Below, piece by piece: positions 1-11,211 of a DNA stretch of 64,000 nucleotides (position 1 is its first letter; each line of letters opens with the position of its first letter). Both the position numbers and the translations under genes were made by a program. The notes under the pieces are model-generated. The model was not told the origin of the DNA, searched no databases, and saw nothing but the letters and a program-made list of their open reading frames with translations. This DNA is from Manduca sexta (Eukaryota; Arthropoda; Insecta; Lepidoptera; Sphingidae): assembly GCF_014839805.1 (NCBI RefSeq), contig NC_051138.1, positions 2,912,983 to 2,976,982 of the forward strand, written 5' to 3'.

Positions 1-1413
1 TGGTTATATGTGTTGAGGATCGTGGATTTTTTAATTACCACTAATGATGTACGGTTTGTTCAGATTAGTGTTATCTCAATGAAGGTTTATCAAGTAGGGC
101 TTTATACCCGCATTTAAATACGGTCAAGGTCATGTACATGTTTAGGTGATATTGAACTTCTTGGGGTTCTGATCGAGTTATATTTAAATTTTTTTGTAAA
201 ACATAAAATCATTTTATTAGCTACTGGCCAGTACTAACCATAAAATCTAATTCCGGTAAAAACCAAAAAGGCAAATAAAATAATTTGGTATAAAGTTCAG
301 TCGCGTTTTTATTAATTATAACTGTATTTAATGTATAGAAGAACAGTCGGCCAATTTCAGGATTTCGGGTTAGATACTAGCGCATTTACTTGACTTTTTA
401 TTAATTATTTGGTTTTTAATAATTATCTTTCATTTAATTACGTAAGAAAACCGGTTTATTTTTTAAAAATTATCACTCTGGTTCTCCACAAAAATTTCAA
501 AAGTATCAACTGTGAAGTATGTCGGTCCATATTAGGCTAGCTTCGTGGGAAAAAAACAAGCCTCTCATTGTAGAGACGGCTCGTGCTCAGCAATATGACA
601 AGTTATTAGTCGGCGGATGGCACTGTGAGATACATTGTTATCATGAATAGTAATATTGATATTTTAACCTCCATTCGTTTGAACAGCCTTCATTATATTT
701 GAATTGTTCACATTCACTTTATTTAATTTCACGCTACAATTATTCATTAATAACTAAAAGTAAAATGATTTTCTGCATTGTTTGTTATATAAAAATAATT
801 AATTAAATTATACCATTCCTAAGGTACACTGCTTCATTGACTCGTGGTCGTATAAGTTTACTCTTGAAGTAATTATGGTAAAATCCGTACATTGCGGTAG
901 CTATATTTTATAGATGGATATCACAGCTATAAAGTTAGAACTACTTGATTTATATTTACGAAATAAATATATTATGATTGGGAAGGGAATGATGAACCGC
1001 ACAGACTGCTTCCTTGATGGTAAACGTAACGCCTGATAAAGAAACATAGCAATGCAAATATTCCGCAAAGCAATATCTATGTGGCATTGTCGCACTGCAC
1101 GGCTAATCAATCTGGGCCCTTATTCTGTATGATAGTGTAAACGCGTAACGCGGCCGTGTCATGTTATCTCCGAGAAATGTGCGTGGAATGGTATTCTGTA
1201 AGTCAAATTTCTGTAGTCCGAAACATGACGCGTTGTGTCACGTGCTGTTAAAATAACGTGCGGGATAGAGAATAAGGCCCCAGATACGTCATATGCTAAA
1301 TTTTAAAAGTACTACTTTGTAAGTATTCATTCATTGTCTGATGCTATGTCTTGGTGAAGATCATGATACAAACACTGAATAAGTATAAAATGCGTATATT
1401 TTGATCTTTGCAG
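1..1413. other. Left end, no gene seen
   Basis: AT-rich DNA. A moderately CpG-rich stretch around 1140-1260 has no coding frame that I can support. No SINE head or tRNA is recognisable. Confidence 0.5.
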
Positions 1414-2187
1414 AATACGGAACGCACCGATGCCTTTGATGCTCCAGAGAAGATTACTATATCAAAATTTAGATAGGACTCATGCAGTTAGCATAGATAC
1501 AACTTCCATATCTCATGCAGCTGCAATCGAATTTGATTTTGAATGTCAGCCTGATATTAGGCTGAAAATTTTCAACTGTAGAGAAACAGTATCCTTTGTT
1601 GGCAGAAATCATATTTTGTCTATTTATACGTACCATCACGTTTGGTTTAATTTGGATGAAAAAGTCCCACAATCATACCAAACTATACTATATGCATATA
1701 TTATGTGACAGTAGTTTTATTCCCAGTAATGGCGGTAATGATAAGTATATTGGTAAGGGATATTACAAAATGCGCATATTCGATTTTTATGCTAGTTTAT
1801 GGCAATTTGAAGGAGTCCTCGTGTGATGTAATATAATAGTTATTGAAATATTTGCTTTCGTTTTAGTTTCAAAACGTTTGACACCTGGATAGACAATATT
1901 GCCCATATTGTAATGTAAACCGTTACCAAAATTATATTTGTTATTATTATATTCGTATTCTAGGTACTATGTACTAACATATTGAATATAGTTAAATAAT
2001 GCCCAGTAAGATGAAATAGGATTCTGCAGTTAGGTTGTAAAAAAAAATTATCATCCATTTTTCTGTCAACTTTTTTTAGGGCGCTACTGCACTTTATGGT
2101 GTCATGCTAGCCAGATTCTGTGGCGCCTGCCAAGAACCTGGCGTCCCTGGAAAGCGTGTACTGAGATACTATGTCATCGATGAATAA
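1414..2187 (+). pseudogene. C-terminal exons of an unidentified membrane protein, frame apparently broken
   Basis: Two candidate plus-strand exons. The first runs from acceptor ATCTTTGCAG|A (1414) to donor TTG|GTAAGG (1752). One frame is open to 1708 and reads like an ectodomain, with HAAAIEFDFECQPDIRLKIF and NCRETVSFVGRNHILSIYTY. A second frame takes over near 1690 with a membrane-type stretch, CIYYVTVVLFPVMAVMISIL. The second exon (2080-2187) has a strong acceptor (TTTTTTTAG), joins in phase 0, opens GATALYGVMLARFCGACQEP, ends YYVIDE and stops at 2185-2187, with ATTAAA following near 2224. The frames differ by one base, meaning a pseudogene, an assembly error or a wrong exon model. No family is recognised. 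Earlier exons would lie left of the window or be undetected. Confidence 0.35.
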
Positions 2188-2391
2188 TAAGTTTGTATTT
2201 ACATTGCGACTGCGCTCCATATAATTAAAAAGTATTTTTTATTTCTTAATGCATTTAATCTCGTTAGTAAAAGTAGTTTTGTAGAGAAGATCCATAAAAT
2301 ATTTCTATGTATAAATTACAAATAATTAAATGGAAGTCCTTGTACTATATTTTGATACTTTTGAATTTTGTTAATAGTCTTAATAATAAAT

Positions 2392-2470
2392 TTATTCGCT
2401 TAATCCTGCCGTGCTTTGTCCGAATGGTTCCGATGGATTGGTGGTCATATAGTAATTACCCTCGGCGTCT
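2392..2470 (-). CDS. Lipase exon 7: C-terminal strand and stop
   Basis: Acceptor CCACAG|A, completing a Thr codon, then DAEGNYYMTTNPSEPFGQST and TAA at 2394-2392. G-x-YYM-TTN...PFG is the standard end of insect lipases. The stop codon lies inside an AATAAA hexamer (2396-2391). Confidence 0.88.
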
Positions 2471-5400
2471 CTGTGGAAAGAACAAAGTATTATAGAAGAA
2501 TAATCAAAATATATTATCGCCATCATTAGCCCTGTATTATATACTGTCCCACTGCTAAGCACGGGCCTCCTCTACTACTGAGAGAGATAAGGCCTTAGTC
2601 CACCACGCTACCCTAGTGCGGATTGGTAGACTTCAATAAATTATATCCAAATTATTATATCCAAACAATATTATTAAGGTAAAATCATTAAATATCTCAA
2701 AATAAGAAAATTTCCTATTACATTTTCAAAAATAATATTTTAAGGGTCACAATCATGTATTAGTTTTGTACGTGTTAAACTAGGTTTTAATATTGTGTCA
2801 TAAATTAGAAAAAAGTGTCCCTCATATCCCACAGACACAGAATATAGAACTATGTCAGATTCCTGATCTAATGTATCACTCTTCATTAGATCTTAGCAGA
2901 ACTCCGTACTTACGTCTCATCATCGTTTCCTATATCGACGATGTTTGTACTGACACCATCGGCAGCGACCCAGTCCCAGTAGTTCGCAGCTGCACTTGCG
3001 ATCAGAGTGCTTGGTTGCTGCATAGCGTTTAAATAACAGAATATAGACCGTTTGTGACTACAAGCTGAAAACAAACAGTAAATAGTAATTTAAATTTCTG
3101 ATAGAATTCTCCTTTGTGACTATATAGATTGGAATACAGGTAATGATAAATACTACTAGTTATTACTACTGCACTAGTTACGCTGCTGCCTACTCTTTGG
3201 GATCAACGCGTGAGTGTGTCTGGAATCTCTGCACAGCACTCCTACGGGCAAACGTTACATGTAAGTCAACACGATGTAGTGCTTCATCATTGAAGTCGCA
3301 CGGTGGTATTATGCATTCCCTATCAAATACTTTTGCTAATAAAAATACTTTTCCTTCATTATCAACATTTGTGAAAGTCAAATCAAAATCTACAACTAGC
3401 AGGTATTCATGGAAATATAAATATACTCAAAAAATTACCTTAGTTTTACTTATATTATACTTACCACGATTTATACTTCTATCTGGGCAGCCTGGTTGGA
3501 GATTGTTGCCATCAATAAAAGGTCTTTGGTTAATATATACATCGCAAGTACCGTGCGACTCGTTCAGGCCAAAGTAATAAACATCAGTGTGAATGATGAA
3601 TACAATCTTAGCACTTTTTTTGTCTAGAGGCTTCATCACTGGAACCGGTTTCCCATAACCAGGTTTCGCTGGATCCAAACATTTGATTCTGAAGTATGTA
3701 AAATTACCTTTTTAGTAATGTGCTTAGAGAATCCCTTGGGTCCTGTCTTTGGTGGTCAGGAAAAAGTGAGAGTCCGGAATATAATTTTTTACAGTAGGTA
3801 TAAGAGCACGGGAGCACGAAGACCATTTTATATCATACATCCAGGAGTATTGTGGATGTCTTGTCCTAAAGAACAGGAGTAGGTATTGGGAAGTAGAGGT
3901 GTTTAATTGGGTCTTCGAAGGTGTATCGACAACACTTAAAACTTTCATCGTGGAATTTATAAAACTAATATAAGCATCATTAGGTGAATAAAGTCAACTT
4001 TGGAATTACGGACATTTTATTTTTAAATACCTTACTAATATATTGCGCCATTTAGCGACGCAAGCTATAATTATATAAAAGAAATAAATAAAATCAGAAA
4101 TAAAACAACAACAAAAAATAGCTATTTTACGAATAAATTTTGTTGATATGTTTTATCAAGAATAAGTTATAATTTACGTTATCTACATAGATATCTTTAC
4201 ATACTGGTTACAATTGTGTCAATAAAACATACTCAAGTTCGTATAACCACCTTTCGACATTAGGTTCTTACCTACAAATGTTATTAACAAGTGATTAGAC
4301 ATATTATTATCATATCTGCCTATCACTTATTTGACCTTAAGATTAAAGTAATTAACCTGATCAGTGCAGATTGATTTACTTAAGGGTGTATGGCATCGTG
4401 GATTATGTCTCTTGCTAAGTGGGGTTACATTAAATTATGACCAGCGCCGTTTTCACTCCAGGGCGCAAGGGGTGAGTGACAACTGAGCACAAGAATATAG
4501 GGGCGGAAGCCAATCGCCCGCTAAAAAAAATCTCTCGAAAAAAACGCCCAAATTTTCTCTCGTTCCTATTAATATTGGAATATAAAGAAATGTTAGTAAG
4601 GGGGGCGCGGGTCGATCTTCGCACCCTGGTTCCCATGTGGTTAAGGCGGCTTTAATTGATTGTTAATGAATATTCATTTTAATATCTTTCTACAACTGTG
4701 ATTTCATAATATACTCACTGAAATATTTGTATTCCTTGGGACATCACATATCTCCCGGCTTCTCCTAATAAGGGGCACCCTAAAGACCATCCTAGTAGCA
4801 CTGCATTCAGCAAATTCAAGCCATTATTAAACAGAATTATCAACGAATTTCCCATTTCCCTTCCGATCTGAAAATATTAATGATTTAGAATCTCACAAGA
4901 GACTTTGAAAGAGAAAACTCTCTTTAGAGACCGTACATATTTTTTGAAGACATTAAGATCGGCATTCACAAATTTCAATAAATATCTATAATCAACAAAA
5001 AAATGACCAATTTGTGCAACAACTTTCTTATGTCAATCGATCCGGTCAAGGTAGCTGCCCTTGCTGGCCCATCTCAAAAATTCACCTTGTATACTGCCCA
5101 CTGCTGCGCACGGGCCTCCTCTAATACTGAAATTCTACTATTCAGCGGGTTCACATAACCTCAAAAAAGCGGCGATAGCATAGTTGGTGTGGAACGGACT
5201 GCCAAGACGAATATCCGCAGGTTCAAATCCCAAGGGCACACACCTCTGACTTTTCTAAAATCATGTGTGTATTCTTTGTGAATTTATCGTTCGCTTTATC
5301 GGTGAAGGAAAACATCGTGAGGAAACCTGCACATCTGAGAAGTTCTCTATAGGAATTTCGAAGGTGTGTGAAGTCTACCAATCCGCACTAGGCCAGCGTG

Positions 5401-7107
5401 GTGGACTAAGGCCTCATCCCTCTCAGTAGTAGAGGAGGCCCGTGCTCAGCAGTGGGCAAGTAATACAAGGTGAATTTTGTGGTAATAATACAGGGTTGAT
5501 ATTATTATTATTATTATACATAACCTCCACATGCTTTTTGTAGAATTCTCAGCTATGTAGGTTTTTTCACGATGTTTTCGTGCGTACGAAGCGAACGATA
5601 AATGATAAAAATACATAAGTAGCATCGAAAAGGCAGTGTGTGCCTCGGGTTTTGAACCCTTGGGACTTTCGTCTTGACAGACCGACTCTTATACATACCA
5701 CAACGGAATTTCCCGCAGCTAAGCTGTAAAAAAAAGCGTCATCCACGATCGTCATGTTGGAACTGTAGTTTTCTTTGGACCAGTCGAGAAGGAGTAAATT
5801 ACAGTATCCTTTTTCTATATAGGCTTGAAGGATGGCTTGTGTTGTATCATCATCGGGCGTTGTTTTAAACCCGAAGACGTAGATGTAAGTTCGTAGACCA
5901 GTATTAATACATCCACTTTTTATAAATACTTGGGGATTGTTCATATCAGCAATTTCATAATTGTTTAGTGAACTGAAAATATAAAATAATACATTTTAGG
6001 ATACAAGCAATTTTTCTAAAGTGAAAAAAAAAATACAAATACAGCTATGAATGATCAAAATGGTTTCGAAAAATAAAATAGGTTATTTATTTTGATGAAG
6101 AATTAAGGAAAGGCCATGTGAGAGTATTTTATTCTGTCATATACTTATGCGTGGTTTTACTAAGAGCTGCATGTAGTAGGTACTCTTTTTTGAGTATGTA
6201 TGAGTACTCTTTTGAATTATAAATCGACTCTTCTGCTCTTATAATGAATACCTACTAAAAAGATATTTTAATCTAAAAATATACCTACATATTAAGTAAT
6301 ATAAAAAATGGGTTTTAACGTTAGTTTTAATTTAAAGCATTACTTACCCCCTATAGCATCGAAAATTAACGCTTTCTGAGAGCTGTAAACTCCCTGAAAA
6401 TATAAAACCGATGGAATCATTTTGTACTACATAGAAATAACACTAAACGCGCAAAGGTTATTTTGTATAACAAAATTAAATAAATCCGCTTGATCTTTAG
6501 TTGATTCGCAGTTTGATACATTGGCAAATAGGAACAAAATTATATATCAATTCACATTTTGTCTATTAACATGTCTAATTCAAGAAAGAATAAAGAAAAT
6601 GCAAGCAAATAACTAACCACCAATTTAGTATCTTTATTTATTGTTTTATTTGGCCCTAACAAGAGAATCAAGAGGATGTAGTGTACACACATACACTCAC
6701 GCCTTTTATTCACAAAGGGGTAGGCAGGGGTGCAACTGATGCATCCATTTTTCAACTTGTGTATTTCGTCCCATGATATAGGGGTAAGCCTATCGCCATA
6801 TTGGACACAAATTCAGACTTCGAGCTGTTACTGAGTAAAAAAAAAACAATATCACTGCCTGACCCGGGGATCGAACCCGAGACCTCAGCACTGCTTTCGT
6901 ACTGTAATACAACTACGCAACCTATTTTATTCTTCTTCCTTAAATATGGTTAGATTAACATTTTACCATTTAATAGGGAAGGTATGCATCATAAAAACAA
7001 TGCTGCATACCTTATTTGTGCAACAATTAACGTCAGAGTTTACAAGAATAAAAAATAAAAATATTATTACCACAAAGAAAGATTAGAATCCACAAGAACA
7101 CCCACAT
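2392..7107 (-). CDS. Secreted neutral (pancreatic-type) lipase, whole gene
   Basis: Seven coding exons: 7107-7071, 6393-6348, 5972-5699, 4867-4719, 3688-3465, 3064-2914 and 2470-2392. They sum to 960 nt (319 aa), with GT-AG at each junction and consistent phases. A signal peptide (MWVFLWILIFLC) leads into a mature protein with the lipase core: VFGF near the oxyanion site, LLLLDWSKEN, nucleophile motif GWSLG (Ser147), LDPAKPG (Asp174), QPGCPD and CSHKRS (His247), ending in YYMTTNPSEPFG. Length and order fit insect members of the family, which hydrolyse lipid esters, often in the gut lumen (family knowledge). The usual GHSLG has Trp for His. Exact substrate and tissue cannot be told. Confidence 0.9.
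2528..2635 (-). mobile_element. SINE family 2 fragment (tail part)
   Basis: Begins TGTATTATATACTGTCCCAC on the plus strand and ends at GGATTGGTAGACTTC. This is the tail of a family seen in full at 33349-33680 and 36021-36330. The tRNA-like head is missing. It lies in the last intron of the lipase gene. Confidence 0.75.
2914..3064 (-). CDS. Lipase exon 6: catalytic His
   Basis: Acceptor TTTTCAG|CT in phase 1, opening ACSHKRSIFCYLNAMQQPST: CSH with His247 as third triad residue, followed by the basic helix usual in the family. It ends STNIVDIGNDDE with donor AC|GTAAGT. VDIGN sits where family members have a Met-Gly pair. Confidence 0.85.
3465..3688 (-). CDS. Lipase exon 5: catalytic Asp and disulfide region
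   Basis: Reads IKCLDPAKPGYG, where the Asp after Leu is the second triad residue, then AKIVFIIHTDVYYFGLNESH and CDVYINQ. These match HTD and the strand before QPGC in the family. It ends NLQPGCPDRSINR at donor CGTG|GTAAGT (phase 1); the acceptor is ACTTCAG|A. Confidence 0.9.
4719..4867 (-). CDS. Lipase exon 4: nucleophile elbow
   Basis: Opens IGREMGNSLIILFNNGLNLL and contains LLGWSLGCPLLGEAGRYV. GWSLG matches the GXSXG lipase signature with catalytic Ser147. The helix after it (GEAGRYV) is the expected one. The acceptor is TTTTCAG|ATC and the donor CA|GTGAGT (phase 2). Confidence 0.88.
5169..5470 (+). mobile_element. SINE family 2, near full length
   Basis: The tRNA-like head comes first: box A-like TAGCATAGTTGG and box B GGTTCAAATCC, then the body, ending AGTAGAGGAGGCCCGTGCTC and a short tail. 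A tail fragment of the same family in the other orientation lies just before it (5089-5130). Inserted in intron 3 of the lipase gene, shortly before exon 3 in plus coordinates. Confidence 0.8.
5699..5972 (-). CDS. Lipase exon 3: N-terminal core
   Basis: Residues about 28-119, opening SLNNYEIADMNNPQVFIKSG. It carries TYIYVFGF (strand and oxyanion loop; the typical family sequence is HGF) and ILQAYIEKGYCNLLLLDWSK, a hallmark of pancreatic-type lipases. The acceptor is TTTTCAG|T and the donor GTG|GTATGT, phase 0. Confidence 0.88.
6348..6393 (-). CDS. Lipase exon 2: mature N-terminus
   Basis: 46 bp between acceptor TTTTCAG|GG and donor GG|GTAAGT. In the phase set by exon 1 it reads SLQLSESVNFRCYR, then splits a Gly codon with exon 3. 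VNFRCYR is like the first strand of insect lipases. Other frames do not join the neighbouring exons. Confidence 0.72.
6696..6923 (-). mobile_element. SINE family 1 copy
   Basis: Minus-strand tRNA-like head with box B GGTTCGATCCCC (plus-strand text GGGGATCGAACCC), followed by the family body (CCATGATATAGGGGTAAGCC in plus orientation) and GGGGTAGGCAGGGGTGCAAC at the tail. In lipase intron 1. Confidence 0.75.
7071..7107 (-). CDS. Lipase exon 1: signal peptide
   Basis: ATG at 7107 and 12 codons (MWVFLWILIFLC) plus one base, donor TGTG|GTAATA (phase 1). It is almost entirely hydrophobic, as expected for a secreted lipase leader. Phase fits exon 2 exactly. Confidence 0.75.
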
Positions 7108-7496
7108 TGTGAGACAGTTGGAAATGGTTTGCGGATTGTATTATTTTTAATGTAGTAGATAAATACTTGTACAGTCAAGTCCGTATTGGAAACACACTCT
7201 GAAGGTTCCGTTGGCGTAGAATATTAATATTAAATAGTTTTATTTCGATTATCGATAGGACATGACATTCTCATACGTTTTTCTGTGTATTAGCATTAAC
7301 GGTTGTGGAAAGGTATCTTGCTTACATCTCAAAGAGTTCTAAATACACATACTCGTAAATGTGTTAACCAAATGAAAAGTTTATTAAGAAAACTATTTAA
7401 TCCAAGCCTGCTACTAAATGAAGGGACGAGCAAGTCGCTCGTCTATAACTATAGATAGACAATCTGCAAGTTGAATGTACTGTTCAGAGTTCCTTG

Positions 7497-7609
7497 CCCG
7501 TCCTTCTCTGGTGAGAAATGTTTTCTTAACTGGTGGTAGAGTTAATATTGACTGAATATAAATAATGTACAACATTTTACAGATAAAAATAAATAATTTC
7601 ATTTCATTT
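7497..7609. repeat. Interspersed repeat, copy 1 of 2
   Basis: Shares TCTGGTGAGAA, GAATATAAATAATGTACAAC and AAATAATTTCATTT with 63616-63739. Family not identified. Confidence 0.55.
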
Positions 7610-8103
7610 CAAGCACTTTGGCATTACACTACACTAATCTTTACTAACCACTGTTAGGTCCCATGATATCTAGTAACTACACTATACTGGCTATACTGTT
7701 CTTCACATCGGAGCACATCAGTATCAAAGAGAGTAATTTCTCAAAAAGTAACTCGAGGCATTTACGAATGCTTTGGCTAACATGTCGCGGTCAATTTAAC
7801 AGAAAATAAAAACTAAAACAGACGTAAATAAACCTAAAGGGAAATCTGGTTGTAAGGACGCTTCGCCACTTGAACACAGCACTATCAGTACTATATTGTT
7901 TTAATTTATTATACTTAAGGTTTTATTATTACGATACGAATCCCTTACAAATACTACAGAACACCTGCTATTATTTATTTAGTTTTATTCTTAGGTACTT
8001 GTAAAAATGTAAAAACAACTGTTTTTATATAAATATCCACCACCCTCTTGTCCCATTGTCATTCCTTCTTGACTTGCCACCTTGACTCGCCCTTCGCCAT
8101 AAT

Positions 8104-8615
8104 AATATCTGCACTGCACTATATACTGTCCCACTGCTGGGGTACAGGCCTCCTCTACTATTGACAGAGATTATGTCTAGTGGGAATTGGCAGACTTTAT
8201 ATACCTGATGTTGACGATGAGCTAGTACTCTACCAGTTAAGATTACAAATAGGCGTTATAAGAAAAACAATTATACGCATACGACAAAAAACTTTCAAGT
8301 GATAAGTTAGTAAGTACATAAAGAAACAACGTTTTATCCAGGGATCAAAATTTAAATAATTAAAAAAAAAACAAACTAAATTTTACCAAAAAGTATTCGT
8401 GTCGCCAACACCTACCATCAAATTTATTATAGAGAACTTCTCAAGTAAACAGGTTTTCTTACAATATTTTCCTTCACGGCTAAAGCAAACGATAAATCAC
8501 AAGTAATACACACACATAACATTTTAGGAATATCAAAATTGCGTGCTCTTGGGTTTTAAACCTGCGGACATTCGTCTTGGCAGTCTGTTCAACTCCCAAC
8601 TAAGCTATCGCCTTA
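8104..8615 (-). mobile_element. SINE family 2, interrupted copy
   Basis: Tail part at 8104-8205 and head part at 8430-8615 (minus-strand box A GATAGCTTAGTTGG and box B-like GGTTTAAAACC). They are separated by about 220 bp of unrelated AT-rich sequence. The copy is decayed. Confidence 0.65.
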
Positions 8616-10984
8616 TGACCTCGTCGTATTGTAGTACAATATGGAACACATTTTACCGACAATGTCATCTATTCGCAAATCTAGGTCACTGGGTTTGAAT
8701 CTTTATAGATTTAAATTATCTTATGAAATCGCAAAATATGCGATATGATAAACTATCATATTTCTTGATCGCGTTAACTTCCAAGTTTGAGTATTAGACA
8801 GCTAAAGGAGACCGTAGACCCGAGTGTTTGATATAAATTTCAACTTGATACCTCTACGCGTTCCTCAGGAAATGGGTCTTGGCAGACAGATGGGCTACAA
8901 GGATGATCCTATAGGGTTTCCTTTTGGAGTATGGAACTTAAAAGTTAAAAATATGAAAGAAAATTGATGCACGAAACTTGTAGAGAATATTTTTTTAGAC
9001 ACATGATAAAAATTAGGGAGATTTCACTAAGAATAATCTGTGAGCTACTATCATCTATTTATTTTTTTTGTATTTAAATGATGTTTTAACCCTTATCGCT
9101 GTGATATTAATATCAATGATGATATGATTACAATCATGTTGTTAAGTAAAAATAAAACAAATTCGACAAACGCACTGTTTTTATTTTAAAAACAATAGGT
9201 ATGGTGGAGAATAAGAGCTGCCATATGAGGGTACACAGATTAAATACACAACTTTCCTATACACAATGCCAGGGTCAGATTCGCGAAGTAACAATGGACC
9301 CTTACTCCCCACAACCGCTCTATCACCACCAAAGATTTACATAAATACACAACACGTTTATTTATAAAAATATTAGTAGTTAGATTACACTTATATCACT
9401 AGACAACACACTAAAATGGAAAAATATTAACGCTATATTTAGTTTTGTATACAATTATTTTTCTAACATTTATTAGTTTACTAGTTAAGCAAAAATAATG
9501 TCAGAATTATTCATATTATACCTGATATCGATGACTTTTTTTTAACATAATATAGGTAATTTTATCAAGAACCTACTGCATATTATGACTATTGTGTTTT
9601 GAGTCGCTAGTGTTTTAGTACCGTTAGGGTAAGAATGTACGAAATCATGTAGGGCCTGGATAGTGGCGGAACGAGCATTGTTAGTTTGTCCGTTATTTTG
9701 AAATTATTTATATCTAACGATCCTTGTTAAATCTTTTCTTTAAGATACGAATATGTTTATAGCGACGTAGCTACGGTTCTGTGGGTCTGGAGGAAGATGT
9801 TTTAAATAGTTGAATGAGATGTGCAAGTTTGATAAGTGCAACGAATGCCCGTATATAGTAGAGATGCCATCCAGAATCTCCTAATGCAAAATTCTACGAA
9901 CTATAAGTTCATTTGCATTTTGGTATCTCTGGTCCTGCTATTACGCTCCTTAGAGATGTAGTATATTATGTATATTCATTAAAATGTTCATCAAAATATG
10001 TTATAATTTTAACAATTTAGCTAGGTGTATCTCTCCGCTGTTTAGACCCTTGAAGCCAGACCCTTAGTGCAGCCCTGTTTACGCTGAAAGCTTGTGGTTA
10101 TGTTTCGTAAATTCCTCAGAAATTTTGATGAAGTTTTTTTTAATTTATAATAAATTCATATATTAAATTTCGATACATTGTTACTTTTTCCCCGATGTCC
10201 TAAATAAAAAGATTTTATATGTATGACTTAATAATGCGCGTTATGTTATTATGTACACATACATTTATTATTTACAAGGCTTTACAAAATCTAACACGGA
10301 AGTTAAACAATTATGGACAATGATTAAAATTGTTGCCTAATTCGGGTTTTGATACGTATCTGTAATAGCAGATGTTATTTCAAAGAAGTAATTGAGTATT
10401 GTTATTACACTGAAAAGGATTTAAGTATATTTTGTTTATGGTTAAACACTATAAATAAACCATAGATGAATTAGTTATTAGTATACATAATTTTTCCGGG
10501 CGATAATATTTTTCTACTGTATATATTGTACTTTTTACCGAATACAAATAAACAGAAAAACAAATTAACTTAATTATGAATCCTTAATTTCAAGTTTAAA
10601 CTACTTCTGAGTATACAAAGTCAATATGACTAGAAAAAATGACTAGAAACAATCCGATTGTTATCGTAACTAAAGCCAAGTATCATTTGATGCACATAGA
10701 ATGCCACTATTATAGGTGTATTATTACTTTCATTGCGATTCTTGAATCTATACCCACTGTAACTTAGAGATATCATTTTTGTAAACACTTGCAGTTCTTT
10801 ATCTACACTGTAAATCTTCTTTATATCAAACATTTTTAAATTTCATTTTCTGTTCTATGTCTTTGCGTGGCAATTCTTATGGTATTTACTGTTACTACAT
10901 GAAGAATTGGGTGTAATATTTTTTGTTAAATAAAAACTTTTTAAAGATAAAATTATGCCGCCTTCAATGAATAAAAGTATAAGT

Positions 10985-11211
10985 TCAAGGCGGTGCTGCG
11001 GATATGTTGTTAGGCACGATTTCCGACACATCGTCTGCGGTGTCAGCCTCATTTTCAACTGCTTGTGGTTCCTCAGGCTCGTCTCTGGTAAGTGCGCGGT
11101 ATTTCTTCGCGATCACCTCCCAGTCCACCACGTTTTCTATCCTGGTGGCGTTGTTGAAGCTGAGCTGAGATCCCAAAGGACTGAGATGGACGACTGATAG
11201 TCGCGTTGAAT
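10985..11211 (-). CDS. nompC: nompC exon 19: C-terminus and stop
   Basis: 74 residues and TGA at 10987-10985. It completes an Asp codon (G|AT) and reads STRLSVVHLSPLGSQLSFNN, then the conserved ATRIENVVDWEVIAKKYRAL and an acidic tail (EPEEPQAVENEAD) ending ISAAPP. The acceptor is TTTACAG|AT. No well-placed AATAAA follows within a few hundred bases on the minus strand, so the 3' UTR may be long (one candidate is near 10268). Confidence 0.95.

Larger units (their letters stand above)
7108..10984. other. Intergenic DNA between lipase and nompC
   Basis: 3.9 kb with no supported gene. It holds an interspersed repeat at 7497-7609 (also at 63616-63739), a fragment of the 26730/53563 family near 7640-7715, a broken SINE family 2 copy (8104-8615), AT-rich DNA, and presumably the lipase promoter and the nompC 3' UTR. 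Confidence 0.6.

Noticed and set aside
3190..3402. Minus-strand frame after acceptor CTGCTAG|TT that fits the phase of lipase exon 5 and runs about 70 codons to a stop
   Set aside because: It lacks any lipase motif, whereas the exon at 3064-2914 supplies CSH and continues to the conserved YYMTTN end. It could be an alternative last exon lacking the catalytic His, but nothing supports that.
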